The notes below the pieces were generated by a model. That model was not told where the DNA came from. It did not search any database and saw only the letters and a list, made by a program, of their open reading frames with translations. The translations under genes were made by a program, and so were the position numbers. Below, piece by piece: positions 8,738 to 19,060 of a DNA stretch of 64,000 nucleotides. Positions within the stretch are counted from its first letter, which is position 1. Each line of letters starts with the position of its first letter. Source of the DNA: Pseudomonas sp. FP453 (GTDB lineage Bacteria; Pseudomonadota; Gammaproteobacteria; Pseudomonadales; Pseudomonadaceae); assembly GCF_030687495.1 (NCBI RefSeq), contig NZ_CP117435.1, positions 3,352,501-3,416,500 of the forward strand, read 5' to 3'.

Positions 8738-9424
8738 ATGACCGCTTACGCGTTGCAACGCGATCCTATCTTCCCTGCCCTGCGCTTGATCGCCGGTAAA
8801 AAGCCCTCGGTGGACGACATCTACCCGCGCCTGTTCGATGCCATCCTCGAACAGCGCATTGCGCCGGCCAGTCGTTTTACCGAAGAGAGCCTGGGCGAGA
8901 CCTTTGGTGTCAGCCGCAGCGTGATCCGTCGCGTACTGGCCAAACTGTCACACCAGCAAGTGATCATCCTGCGCCCCAACCAGCGCGCCCAAGTGGCCGC
9001 GCCGGATGCCCAGCAAACCCGGCAGATCCTCGAGGCGCGGCGCCTGACCGAAATCACCGTGGTGCAATTGGCCTGCGTGCACGCCACGCCTACGCAACTG
9101 CGCCAGTTGCGCGAGCTGATCGCCCGCGAGCGCGAGTGCATCGAGCGCGACCAGCGTGGGCCGGCGATTCGGTTGTCCGGGGAGTTCCACCTGCAATTGG
9201 CCGCGATGGCGCGTAATGCGCCGCTGGCGCAGTTCCTCAACAGCCTGGTGCCGCTGACGTCGTTGGTCATTGCCCAGTACGAGGCGAAAGCCTGCACCTA
9301 CTGCGCGTGGCAGGAGCATATGGCGATTGTGGATGCATTGGAGCAACGCGACGCCACCGCCGCCGTGAGCCTGATGACCCAGCACCTGGACCACCTGGAA
9401 TCCAAATTACTCAAACACCACTGA
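8738..9424 (+). CDS. GntR-family transcriptional regulator (FCD domain), second in tandem
   Basis: 228 residues with GntR HTH (ESLGETFGVSRSVIRRVLAKL, about 45-65) and C-terminal FCD helices. It differs clearly from the preceding regulator, so this is not a recent duplication. TTGGAG lies 7-8 bases before the ATG. The 17-bp gap suggests co-transcription of both regulators. Neighbours are a dicarboxylate/amino-acid symporter and NAD-glutamate dehydrogenase; joint control of that metabolism is inferred, not shown. Confidence 0.88.
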   Translation: MTAYALQRDPIFPALRLIAGKKPSVDDIYPRLFDAILEQRIAPASRFTEESLGETFGVSRSVIRRVLAKLSHQQVIILRPNQRAQVAAPDAQQTRQILEARRLTEITVVQLACVHATPTQLRQLRELIARERECIERDQRGPAIRLSGEFHLQLAAMARNAPLAQFLNSLVPLTSLVIAQYEAKACTYCAWQEHMAIVDALEQRDATAAVSLMTQHLDHLESKLLKHH

Positions 9425-9449
9425 TCCCAAGGGATAAACACATCCAAAT

Positions 9450-9536
9450 GTGGGAGCTGGCTTGCCTGCGATAGCGGTGGGTCAGCCAACACATATGTCA
9501 CTGATACACCGCTATCGCAGGCAAGCCAGCTCCCAC
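9450..9536. repeat. REPIN (loop type A)
   Basis: Full inverted pair. The centre GTCAGCCAACACATATGTCACTG closely matches the copy at 5575. It lies just before the terminator shared by the GntR and gdhB transcripts. Confidence 0.92.
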
Positions 9537-9560
9537 AGTGATCGCATTCCAATTCAAACA

Positions 9561-9600
9561 AAAAAGCCCCCGCATCTCGCGATACGGGGGCTTTTGTTTT
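9561..9600. terminator. Bidirectional rho-independent terminator
   Basis: AAAAGCCCCCG and CGGGGGCTTTT form an 11-bp stem around CATCTCGCGATA, followed by TGTTTT on the plus strand and flanked by an A-run that gives T's on the minus strand. It sits 11 bp past the gdhB stop and after the second GntR gene, so it can end both convergent transcripts. Confidence 0.85.
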
Positions 9601-9610
9601 CAGCGTCAGA

Positions 9611-12600
9611 TCAAACCGGTGACAACACCGACTGACCGCTCAACGCCAGGTCCAGCAACTCACGGTTGGCTACCGCATACATGGCGTAGTCCGTGCCCAC
9701 AGCGGCACGAATCTCCACCATCATCGCCACCCAACGATCAGCCATGTCCTTGTGCTGCTCAAGCCACAGGGCCACGCGGGCTTCCATGTCTTCTGGCGCA
9801 TCGGCCATTTGCAGGACCGAAATGGTGATCGCCCGTTGCTGCCAGTCCACATCGTCGCGGAACGCTTCGCGGGCCTGGGCCTGCCAGTTGTTGGCCACTG
9901 GCAGATCGCTGATCTGCTGCAGGTACCACGGCAGGTCCAGGGCGCTGCCCACGGCGAAGTAGGCCTTGGCCACTTCGGCGGCGTCGTGCCCGGTGACGTC
10001 GGCGGCTTCGATGATCGGCAGCAAGGTGTACAGGTGAGTCGTACCTGCAACCATGCGCGCCAACAACTCCGGTACACCGGCTTCGGTGTATTTGCCGTAG
10101 CGGTTCTGCCAGCCTTCGCGGGTCGGGCCTTCCAGCAGTTCGTCGAGCTTGAGGCCCAGCGCCGCCAGGTGCGGACCGAAGTGCGCGGTGTCACGACCAG
10201 CGTCCTGCTCGTTGCGACGGCTGCGCAGGAACCAACGCGTAGCACGGCGGCCCAGGCGCATCAGCTCGTCCATCAGCTCCAGTTGCACGTCGGCAGACAC
10301 CTGGTGATCCAGGGCTTCAATCTGACGGAACCAGTGCGGGAGGTGGAAGATGTCACGCACGATCACATACGCGCCCGCCACGTTCGCCGGGCTCATGCCG
10401 GTCGACTCTTTGAGCCGTTGAACGAAGGTGATGCCCATGTGGTTGACCAGGTCGTTGGCGATCTGGGTGCTGACGATCTCGCGCTTCAAGCGGTGGCGAC
10501 GCATGGCTTCGCCGAACTTGGCCACCAGGCTCGGTGGGAACGCGGTCTCCATGTCACGGGTCAGGTAGTCGTCATCCGGTACCAGGGATTTGAGCAGCGC
10601 TTCCTTGAGGTCGATCTTGCTGTAGGAAATCAGCACCGACAGCTCTGGACGGGTCAAGCCCTTGCCGGTCGCGGCGCGCTCGACGAGCTGCTCCTCGGTC
10701 GGCAGGTACTCGATGGCGCGGTCCAGCTTGCCACGGCCTTCCAGGTCGCTCATCAGGCGCTTGTACTCGGCTGCACGCTCGTAGGCACGGCGCGCGGCCA
10801 GGGACAGGGCCTGGGTCTGCTTGTAGTTGTTACCCAACACCAGGCTGCCGACTTCGTCGGTCATGCTCGCCAGCAACTGGTTGCGTTGCTTGTCGGTCAT
10901 GTCACCGGCCTGCACCACTTCGTTGAGCAGGATCTTGATGTTCACTTCGTGGTCGGAGCAGTCCACACCACCGGCGTTGTCGATGAAGTCGGTGTTGGAA
11001 CCGCCGCCATTGAGGCCGAATTCCACACGACCCAGCTGGGTCATGCCGAGGTTACCGCCCTCGCCCACTACCTTGCAGCGCAGCTCGTTGCCGTTGACGC
11101 GCAGCGCGTCGTTGGCCTTGTCGCCCACGTCGGCATGGCTTTCGCTGCTGGCCTTGACGTAGGTACCGATACCGCCGTTCCACAACAGGTCCACCGGTGC
11201 CTTGAGCAAGGCGTTCAGCAGTTCGGTCGGGGTCAGCTTGTCGGCCGCGATGTCGAAGCGCTCTTTCATCTGTGGCGAAATGGCAATGCTCTTCGCGCTG
11301 CGCGAGAAGATACCGCCGCCTTCGGACATGATGCTGGTGTCGTAGTCGGTCCAGGCCGAACGCGGCAGCTCGAACATGCGCTGGCGCTCGACAAAGCTGG
11401 TGGCCGGGTTCGGGTTTGGATCGATGAAGATGTGCAGGTGGTTGAAGGCCGCGACCAGTTGCAGCTTGTCGGACATCAGCAAGCCGTTACCGAACACGTC
11501 ACCGGCCATATCGCCGACGCCCACCACGGTGATGCTGTCTTCCTGCACGTTGATGCCGCGCTCACGGAAGTGACGCTGCACACCGACCCACGCGCCCTTG
11601 GCAGTGATGCCCATTTTCTTGTGGTCGTAACCAGCGGAACCACCGGAAGCAAACGCATCACCCAGCCAGAAGCCGTAGTCGATGGCGATGCCGTTGGCGA
11701 TGTCGGAGAAGGTCGCCGTGCCTTTGTCCGCTGCCACTACCAGGTACGGGTCATCGTCGTCATGACGCACGACGTTGGCCGGTGGCACCAGGGCGCCGTC
11801 CTTCAGGTTGTCGGTGATGTCCAACAGGCCGGAGATGAAGATGCGGTAGCAGGCGATACCCTCGGCCGCGATCTCGTCACGGCTGCCGCCCAGTGGCAGG
11901 CGACGCGGCAGGAAGCCGCCCTTCGCACCCACCGGCACGATGACCGAGTTCTTCACTTGCTGGGCTTTTACCAGGCCAAGCACTTCGGTACGGAAGTCCT
12001 CTTCACGATCGGACCAGCGCAGGCCACCACGAGCGACGTTGCCGAAGCGCAGGTGCACGCCTTCAACCCGTGGCGAGTAGACGAAGATTTCAAACTTCGG
12101 CACCGGCTTGGGCAGCTCAGGGATCGCACGCGGGTCGAACTTGAAGCTGAAGTACGACTTGTTCTGGCCGTTGGCGTCGGTCTGGTAGAAGTTGGTGCGC
12201 AGGGTGGCCTTGATCAGGTCCAGGTAGCGACGCAGGATGCGGTCTTCGTTGAGCACCTGAACGTCGTCCAGGGCGCTGAGGATCGCTTGCTCCAGGCGTT
12301 GCTGCTTGTCTTCCAGGTCTTCGGCCGTGAGCTTGCGCGCCAGGTAGAAACGGGTCTTGAACAACCGGGTCAACTCGCGGGCGATGTCGGTGTGGTTGTT
12401 CAGGGTGCTGGCGATGTAGCCAAGGTCGAAGCCCAGGCGGATCTGCTTGAGGTAACGGGCGTAGGCACGCAGCAGCGCGACGTCGCGCCATGGCAGGCCG
12501 GCGGTGAGCACCAGGCGGTTGAACGCATCGTTCTCGGCGTCGCCATGCACGATGTGCACGAAGGCGTCTTGCAGGGTGTCGTTGAGCTGCTGGATGTCCA

Positions 12601-14479
12601 GGTTCACGCCTTCGGCGGCGATGAACGCAAAGTCATGGATCCAGAACTCGCGGCCGTTGGCGTGGCGCAGGCGATACGGGAACTCGCCCAGCACGCGCAG
12701 GCCGAGGTTTTCCAGGATCGGCAACACGTCGGACAGCGCCAGCGGGGTGTCGGCGTGGTAGAGCTTGCAATGCAGCTCACGCTGGCCGGAAACCTGGCCC
12801 AGCGGCTGATAGAAACTCATCACCAGCGGGTTGGCTTCGGTCAGGCTGTTGAGGTGCTGCATGTCGACCACGGCCGAATGCGCGGCGAAACGCTCGCGGT
12901 AGCCGGCCGGGAAGCCTTTCGGGAAGTCCGCCAGCACGTTGGTGCCCTGGGCTTCGCCGAAGCTTTCCACCACCAGGCTGGCGTAGTCGTCCTGCCAGCT
13001 GCGGCAGGCCTGCACCACTTCTTTTTCCAGTTGCAGCGGGTCGATATCGAGGCGGTTCTTCGGGTCAACCCGCAGGATCAACTGCACGCGAGCCAGCACG
13101 GACTCGGAGAAGAAGGTCCAGAATTCGCAGTCCGAGGCTTTCAGACGATCCATCAGCACTTGCTGGATCTTCTGGCGCACTTCGGTGGAATAGATGTCAC
13201 GCGGCACATAGGCCAGGCAGTAGCAGAAACGACCGTACGGGTCCTTGCGCAGGAACACGCGGATCTTGTTGCGCTCCTGGATCTGCACGATGGACATCAC
13301 GGTGCTGAACAGCTCGTCCACCGGGGTCTGGAACAGGTCGTCGCGGGGCAGCACTTCAACGACTTGCGCCAGCTCCTTGCCCAGGTGCGCCTTGGCCTGG
13401 AAGCCGGAACGGCGTTCGATCTCGGCCACCTTGCGACGGATATACGGGATGACGCGCACGCTTTCGCCGTACACCGAAGAGGTGTACAGGCCCATGAAGC
13501 GGTGTTCCTTGATGACCTTGCCGTCGGCGCTGATTTCGCGGATCGACACGTAGTCCGGGTAGGCCGGACGGTGTACGCGGCTCGGGTGCGCCGCCTTGGC
13601 GAACGACAACACCGTCGGTTCACGCAGGTAGTTCACCGCATAATCTTCGATACGCAGGTCTTCGGCGGTCAGGCCGGCACGCAGCAGCTTGGTCAGACCG
13701 AGGAAAGAATCGGCGTCATATTCGATATGACCGCCGTCCGCCTCGTCACGTACCACAAACTCTTCATAGCCGAGGAAGGTGAAGTGGTTGCCCACCAGCC
13801 ATTCCAGGAAGCTCTTGATCTCGGCCTTTTCTTCGCCGTCGATGCTGAACTGGCTGGCGTCGATACCGGCCAGCAGGTCCTGGACCTTGGCTTTCATCGG
13901 TTCGAAATCGGCCACGGCGACGCGCACTTCGCCCAACACCTGCTCAAGCTCTTTGCTCAGCACGTTGAGTTCGGCGGCATTGGCGCAACGGTCGATTTCC
14001 AGGTACATCAGCGATTCTTGCTGGATGCCTTCGCCCTGGGTGCCTTTCGGCAGGATTTCCAGCAACTCGCCCTTGGCACCACGACGCACGCTGAGCACGG
14101 TGGTTTGCAGGGTGTGGATGCTGTAGCCGCGACGGTTCAGCTCGGTACGCACCGAGTCCACCAAAAATGGCAGGTCATGGTGCAGCACTTCAACCGCAGT
14201 ATGGGTCGATTGCCAGCCATGACGTTCGTAATCGGGGTTGTACACCCGCACTTGCGGTTGGGTGTGGTCAAAGCGCTCAAGCAGGCGCCACGCAGAGAGG
14301 GTGCAACCGGCCAGGTCGGAAAGGCGACGCTGGGTCAGTTCGTCCAGAGAAATGATGCCGAAGAATTGTTCAGCGAACAGCGCCACTTGTGGCAGTGCCT
14401 GTTCACTGATGTGCTGCGCCAGTGCCGCTTGCAGTTGATGCTGGAAGTCGGCCTTGCTGGCTGCGGTGAAGAACGCCAT
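9611..14479 (-). CDS. gdhB: NAD-specific glutamate dehydrogenase, large (180-kDa) type
   Basis: 1622 residues, the size of the L_180 class that converts glutamate to 2-oxoglutarate and ammonium with NAD. The N-terminal half carries ACT-like regulatory regions. The catalytic core lies in the middle, with the [13 protein letters not shown] segment and the Lys853 region (VPVGAKGGF), then a Rossmann part with [13 protein letters not shown]. The PA3068 orthologue is an arginine-inducible, allosterically regulated catabolic enzyme (established for P. aeruginosa, from memory). The gene is monocistronic: terminator downstream, 479-bp gap upstream. The long open reading on the opposite strand is a codon-bias shadow. 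Confidence 0.96.
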   Translation of the reverse strand: MAFFTAASKADFQHQLQAALAQHISEQALPQVALFAEQFFGIISLDELTQRRLSDLAGCTLSAWRLLERFDHTQPQVRVYNPDYERHGWQSTHTAVEVLHHDLPFLVDSVRTELNRRGYSIHTLQTTVLSVRRGAKGELLEILPKGTQGEGIQQESLMYLEIDRCANAAELNVLSKELEQVLGEVRVAVADFEPMKAKVQDLLAGIDASQFSIDGEEKAEIKSFLEWLVGNHFTFLGYEEFVVRDEADGGHIEYDADSFLGLTKLLRAGLTAEDLRIEDYAVNYLREPTVLSFAKAAHPSRVHRPAYPDYVSIREISADGKVIKEHRFMGLYTSSVYGESVRVIPYIRRKVAEIERRSGFQAKAHLGKELAQVVEVLPRDDLFQTPVDELFSTVMSIVQIQERNKIRVFLRKDPYGRFCYCLAYVPRDIYSTEVRQKIQQVLMDRLKASDCEFWTFFSESVLARVQLILRVDPKNRLDIDPLQLEKEVVQACRSWQDDYASLVVESFGEAQGTNVLADFPKGFPAGYRERFAAHSAVVDMQHLNSLTEANPLVMSFYQPLGQVSGQRELHCKLYHADTPLALSDVLPILENLGLRVLGEFPYRLRHANGREFWIHDFAFIAAEGVNLDIQQLNDTLQDAFVHIVHGDAENDAFNRLVLTAGLPWRDVALLRAYARYLKQIRLGFDLGYIASTLNNHTDIARELTRLFKTRFYLARKLTAEDLEDKQQRLEQAILSALDDVQVLNEDRILRRYLDLIKATLRTNFYQTDANGQNKSYFSFKFDPRAIPELPKPVPKFEIFVYSPRVEGVHLRFGNVARGGLRWSDREEDFRTEVLGLVKAQQVKNSVIVPVGAKGGFLPRRLPLGGSRDEIAAEGIACYRIFISGLLDITDNLKDGALVPPANVVRHDDDDPYLVVAADKGTATFSDIANGIAIDYGFWLGDAFASGGSAGYDHKKMGITAKGAWVGVQRHFRERGINVQEDSITVVGVGDMAGDVFGNGLLMSDKLQLVAAFNHLHIFIDPNPNPATSFVERQRMFELPRSAWTDYDTSIMSEGGGIFSRSAKSIAISPQMKERFDIAADKLTPTELLNALLKAPVDLLWNGGIGTYVKASSESHADVGDKANDALRVNGNELRCKVVGEGGNLGMTQLGRVEFGLNGGGSNTDFIDNAGGVDCSDHEVNIKILLNEVVQAGDMTDKQRNQLLASMTDEVGSLVLGNNYKQTQALSLAARRAYERAAEYKRLMSDLEGRGKLDRAIEYLPTEEQLVERAATGKGLTRPELSVLISYSKIDLKEALLKSLVPDDDYLTRDMETAFPPSLVAKFGEAMRRHRLKREIVSTQIANDLVNHMGITFVQRLKESTGMSPANVAGAYVIVRDIFHLPHWFRQIEALDHQVSADVQLELMDELMRLGRRATRWFLRSRRNEQDAGRDTAHFGPHLAALGLKLDELLEGPTREGWQNRYGKYTEAGVPELLARMVAGTTHLYTLLPIIEAADVTGHDAAEVAKAYFAVGSALDLPWYLQQISDLPVANNWQAQAREAFRDDVDWQQRAITISVLQMADAPEDMEARVALWLEQHKDMADRWVAMMVEIRAAVGTDYAMYAVANRELLDLALSGQSVLSPV

Positions 14480-14958
14480 CTGTGGTACTCCGCTTGGGCT
14501 TGTTATTGATGAAAGCGTCGCGTGTTATCCCCTTGCGGGGAGACCGTCAGCTCTGTTCGCAGGTTAACCATAGCGAATCAAAGCGACAGGTGGGTGAAGC
14601 TGCACAAGACAACGGGGTCACATACAACTTGCACAAGATGCGCACCGGGCCAGATGACGGTACGACGGGCAGGTCAGGCGCCTGGCCCATGCACATCCGT
14701 TGCGCAGCTTAACGAGTGTGGGAAGACAGCTGCTTGCGGTGCTGCGACATATTCGGTCATCGGTACGCAGGCTGGGGGTTGCAACTTGGGCAACCCGAAA
14801 TTTTCGGTGAAAAAACCAGCTACTTTTACTGCACCGAGTGCCGAAAATGACTGATAGCACGCGTCAGGTCATGCACTGGGTCTGACACAGGATGCAGCAC
14901 AAAATTCGCGGCAATGGCACAATTGCCCGCATTACGCCCCGCCCAGACAGGATTCCCC
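14480..14958. other. 479-bp intergenic region, divergent promoters of gdhB and the 14959 gene
   Basis: No convincing gene is seen. The region contains a direct repeat TGCACAAGA at 14601-14609 and 14630-14638 (29 bp apart), and a small inverted repeat GGCAAT-N6-ATTGCC at 14910-14927 just before the plus-strand gene. Composition looks ordinary. Confidence 0.6.
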
Positions 14959-15312
14959 ATGCTGCAACTGACAACCGACGCGCTGATGGTCACCCCGTGC
15001 GATGACGAAGAAGACAACATGGCCATGCTCTGCTGCCACGGCAAGAACGGCGAGATGTTCATGCTCACCCGCTACCCGGATGAAGACGAAGTGGAGCTGA
15101 CCTGGGACTACGAGCCATCGACCCTGGATGGGCTGAAGGTCACCCTGGGTGACACGTCCCTGCTGGTGGAACTGGCTGCCGGTGACGCCGACGCGCTGGG
15201 GGGCAAGGATCAATTGCAGATCAGCCACGCCACCGCTGCCTCAGACATGGCCGAAGTAGAAGAAACCCTGCAGAACATCCTCAACGGCACCGGCACCTTC
15301 ACCCGAATCTAA
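14959..15312 (+). CDS. Small acidic hypothetical protein
   Basis: 117 residues, strongly acidic (many D/E, for example DDEEDN and YPDEDEVELTWDYE), with no signal peptide or membrane segment. The position matches PA3069, between gdhB and moxR in P. aeruginosa (recall). The start at 14959 (MLQLTTDAL) is preferred to an upstream in-frame ATG at 14914 because that one overlaps the inverted repeat and encodes an unlike leader. Function unknown. Confidence 0.75.
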   Translation: MLQLTTDALMVTPCDDEEDNMAMLCCHGKNGEMFMLTRYPDEDEVELTWDYEPSTLDGLKVTLGDTSLLVELAAGDADALGGKDQLQISHATAASDMAEVEETLQNILNGTGTFTRI

Positions 15313-15331
15313 GCTGCACAAGCGATCAAAT

Positions 15332-15416
15332 GTGGGCGCTGGCTTGCCTGCGATGCAGGCACCGCGGTTTGTCAGCGATACCGAGGTGATGCTATCGCAG
15401 GCAAGCCAGCTCCCAC
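15332..15416. repeat. REPIN (loop type B)
   Basis: Left arm is slightly altered (GTGGGCGCTGG); right arm is standard. The centre holds GCACCGCGGTTTGTCAGCG and CCGAGGTGATGC, the 'B' loop also found at 22446 (opposite orientation) and 28112. Confidence 0.9.
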
Positions 15417-15590
15417 AGGGACCGAGCCACACCAGCAGAATTTACGTCCTACACACAAAAATCCTACAAGTTTTCCTAAAAATACCCCGCGCGCCGTTAG
15501 TCGCCACACCCCGCGATGCATTAAAGTAAGCCTCCCTAGCCCGGCGTTCTGACTCGACCCCAGGGCGCACCTCTCCAGGAACCGTCATCG

Positions 15591-16550
<960 letters not shown>

Positions 16551-16555
16551 ACCCC

Positions 16556-17488
16556 ATGAACGCAAGCGATGGCATCCGCGTCACCCTCAGCGAATTGATC
16601 GAGATGCGCCATCGCGTGCGCGAAGTGCAGCTGTTTTCCACGCCCAGCCAGCGCAGCCCGCTGATCGGCCTGCACCACTCCAAGCTGCGCGGGCGTGGCG
16701 TCGACTTCGACCAGGTGCGCGTGTACCAGGCGGGCGACGATGTGCGCACCATCGACTGGCGCGTCACCGCACGCACCCAGGAGCCGCACACCAAGCTGTT
16801 CCATGAAGAGCGCGAGCGGCCGATCTTTATCATGGTCGAGCAAAGCTGCCGGCTGTTTTTCGGCTCCGGGCAAATGTTCAAATCGGTACTGGCCGCCCAA
16901 GCGGCGAGCCTGATCGGCTGGGCGGCGCTGGGGCATAACGACCGCGTCGGCGGGCTGGTGTTTGGCGACAACGAGCACTACGAAATCAAACCCCGCCGTA
17001 GCAAGCAAAGCCTGCTGCAACTGCTCAACCGCCTGGTGCGCGTCAACCAGAGCCTGAACACCGAAAGCCACCCCGAAGCCGATGCCCTGGGCATGGCCCT
17101 GCGCCGTGGCCGTGAAGTCTTGCGCCCCGGCAGCCTGGTGATCGTGATCTGCGACGAGCGCGCCCTGACCGAAGGCGCCGAGCAGCAACTGAGCCTGTTG
17201 TCGCGCCATTGCGACCTGCTGCTATTGCCGATCTCCGACCCGCTGGACCACGCCCTGCCCGCCGCCGGGCTGCTGCGTTTTGCGCAACGCGGCGCGCTGC
17301 TTGAACTGGATACGCTGAACTACGATTTGCGCCAGGCCTACAAAGCCCAAGCTGAGGCGCGCATCGCCCGCTGGGAATTGCTCGCGCAAAAACTGCGGGT
17401 GCTGCTGATGCCCTTGAGCACCCAAAGTGAAATGGTCGAGCAACTGCGCGAATACCTCAACCCGCAGCGTCCGGTGAAAAAGCAATGA
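16556..17488 (+). CDS. DUF58 domain-containing protein
   Basis: 310 residues. The DUF58 signature is clear near residues 55-80: RGRGVDFDQVRVYQAGDD followed by VRTIDWRVTARTQEP. A degenerate VWA-like fold follows. The ATG at 16556 lies five bases after the moxR stop; an overlapping TTG is less likely. DUF58 proteins are the usual partner of MoxR ATPases, probably at the inner membrane face together with BatA/B. Confidence 0.92.
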   Translation: MNASDGIRVTLSELIEMRHRVREVQLFSTPSQRSPLIGLHHSKLRGRGVDFDQVRVYQAGDDVRTIDWRVTARTQEPHTKLFHEERERPIFIMVEQSCRLFFGSGQMFKSVLAAQAASLIGWAALGHNDRVGGLVFGDNEHYEIKPRRSKQSLLQLLNRLVRVNQSLNTESHPEADALGMALRRGREVLRPGSLVIVICDERALTEGAEQQLSLLSRHCDLLLLPISDPLDHALPAAGLLRFAQRGALLELDTLNYDLRQAYKAQAEARIARWELLAQKLRVLLMPLSTQSEMVEQLREYLNPQRPVKKQ

Positions 17489-17979
17489 GCAGCCTGGACC
17501 AACTGCAACCGCTGATCGCCCCGCCGGCCATCGGCTTCTGGCCGCCTGCGCCGGGCTGGTGGCTGTTGTTGCTGCTGCTCCCGCTGCTTGGCTGGGGGCT
17601 GTGGTCGCTGCGGCGCTTCCTGCCGGCGCGGCGCCCGGTGGCCCGTGCCGAACAACCGCTGGACCCGTTGCGCATTGCCGCCCTCGCGGAATTGGCGCTG
17701 ATGCCCAAACCCTACGACGGCGCCCCGGCCGGCGCCTGGCTGCAACAACTCAACGGCCTGCTCAAGCGCCTGTGCCGCAACGACTACCCCTACAGCCAGA
17801 GCCACACCCTCAACGGCCGCAAATGGCTGGCGTTTCTCGACAACCGCTGCCCCGCCGCGGGCCTCACCCGTTGGATGGTGCTGGTGGAGGGCGCCTATAA
17901 ACCCGAATGCAAACTCGACGACAAGGCCATCGCCGGCCTGACCCAAGCCGTCGACACCTGGATCCGCAAACATGTTTGA
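17485..17979 (+). CDS. DUF4381 domain-containing membrane protein
   Basis: 164 residues. One strong transmembrane segment (about 25-45, WWLLLLLLPLLGWGLWSL) with a cytoplasmic-type C-terminal part. The position and size match DUF4381 proteins found only in MoxR-Bat operons. Start ATG overlaps the DUF58 stop (ATGA at 17485) and the 3' end overlaps batA by 8 bp, so translation is coupled. Confidence 0.9.
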   Translation: MSSLDQLQPLIAPPAIGFWPPAPGWWLLLLLLPLLGWGLWSLRRFLPARRPVARAEQPLDPLRIAALAELALMPKPYDGAPAGAWLQQLNGLLKRLCRNDYPYSQSHTLNGRKWLAFLDNRCPAAGLTRWMVLVEGAYKPECKLDDKAIAGLTQAVDTWIRKHV

Positions 17980-19060
17980 GTTCGCCTGGCCGTGGATCTT
18001 CGCCCTGCTGCCATTGCCCTGGCTGATGCGCCTCGTGCTGCCGGTGGCCGACAGCGGCGAGCCCGCGTTGAAAGTCAGCTACCTGGGCGACCTCGAAAGC
18101 CTGGCCCGTCGCCGCGCCCGCGTGAACCTGCCGGGCTGGCGCCAGCAAGCGCCGTTCGTGGTCCTGTGGCTGTTGCTGCTGACCGCCGCCGCCCGCCCGG
18201 AATGGCTCGGCGAACCGCTGCCGATTGCCGCCAGCGGCCGCGACCTGCTGGTAGCGGTGGACGTGTCCGGCTCCATGGATTTCCCCGACATGCACTGGCA
18301 GGACGACGACATCAGCCGCCTGAGCCTGGTCAAACACTTGCTCGGCGACTTCCTTGAGGAGCGCGAAGGCGACCGCGTCGGCCTGATCCTCTTCGGCAGC
18401 CAGGCCTACCTGCAAGCGCCGCTGACCTTCGACCGCCGCACCGTGCGCACCTGGCTGGATGAAGCGCGCATCGGCATCGCCGGCAAAAACACCGCCATCG
18501 GCGACGCCATCGGCCTGGCCCTCAAACGCTTGCGCCAGCGCCCGGCACAAAGCCGCGTACTGATTCTGGTGACCGACGGCGCCAACAACGCCGGGCAGAT
18601 CGACCCGCTTACCGCCGCGCGCCTGGCCGCCGAAGAAGGCGTAAAGATCTACCCCATCGGCATTGGCGCCGACCCCGAGCAAACCGGTTCCCTGGGCATC
18701 CTTGGCGTCAACCCGAGCCTGGACCTCGACGAGCCGGCGCTCAAGGCCATCGCCCAGGCCACCGGCGGCCAGTACTTCCGTGCCCGCGACGGCGAAGAAC
18801 TGCAAACCATCAAGGACACCCTCGACCAGCTCGAGCCGGTCGAACAACAACCGACCCAGGCCCGACCGGCGCAGGCGCTGTACAGCGGCCCGCTGGCCCT
18901 GGCGCTGATCCTGAGCCTGTTGCTGGTGATCCAGGAGCGCTGGCCGAACAACGCCCTGCAACGCCTGTTCAACAAACTCTCAAGCAAGGGGATTTTCCTG
19001 CAACAGCACCCCGAATGGCGCAAGCGCCTGCAACGCCTGCGTTTGCGGAGGCGGCGATGA
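17972..19060 (+). CDS. batA: VWA domain protein, BatA-like
   Basis: 362 residues. N-terminal hydrophobic segments (about 8-22 and 60-75) precede a VWA domain with an intact MIDAS motif, Asp97-Val-Ser99-Gly-Ser101. The later TDGANNAG segment supplies the last metal ligand. A transmembrane helix lies near residue 310. The topology (VWA facing the periplasm between two helices) is typical of Bat/Aer proteins linked to oxidative or envelope stress. Overlaps both neighbours. Confidence 0.92.
   Translation: MFEFAWPWIFALLPLPWLMRLVLPVADSGEPALKVSYLGDLESLARRRARVNLPGWRQQAPFVVLWLLLLTAAARPEWLGEPLPIAASGRDLLVAVDVSGSMDFPDMHWQDDDISRLSLVKHLLGDFLEEREGDRVGLILFGSQAYLQAPLTFDRRTVRTWLDEARIGIAGKNTAIGDAIGLALKRLRQRPAQSRVLILVTDGANNAGQIDPLTAARLAAEEGVKIYPIGIGADPEQTGSLGILGVNPSLDLDEPALKAIAQATGGQYFRARDGEELQTIKDTLDQLEPVEQQPTQARPAQALYSGPLALALILSLLLVIQERWPNNALQRLFNKLSSKGIFLQQHPEWRKRLQRLRLRRRR

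Noticed and set aside
9752..14509. A 1585-codon open frame on the plus strand opposite gdhB
   Set aside because: It mirrors the codon bias of gdhB, gives a low-complexity His/Gln/Val-rich product without domains, and lacks any family match by eye.
14910..14930. Sigma-54-like TGGCAC...TTGC sequence before the small acidic gene
   Set aside because: Only two bases separate TGGCAC from TTGC; sigma-54 promoters need four to five, so the spacing is wrong.
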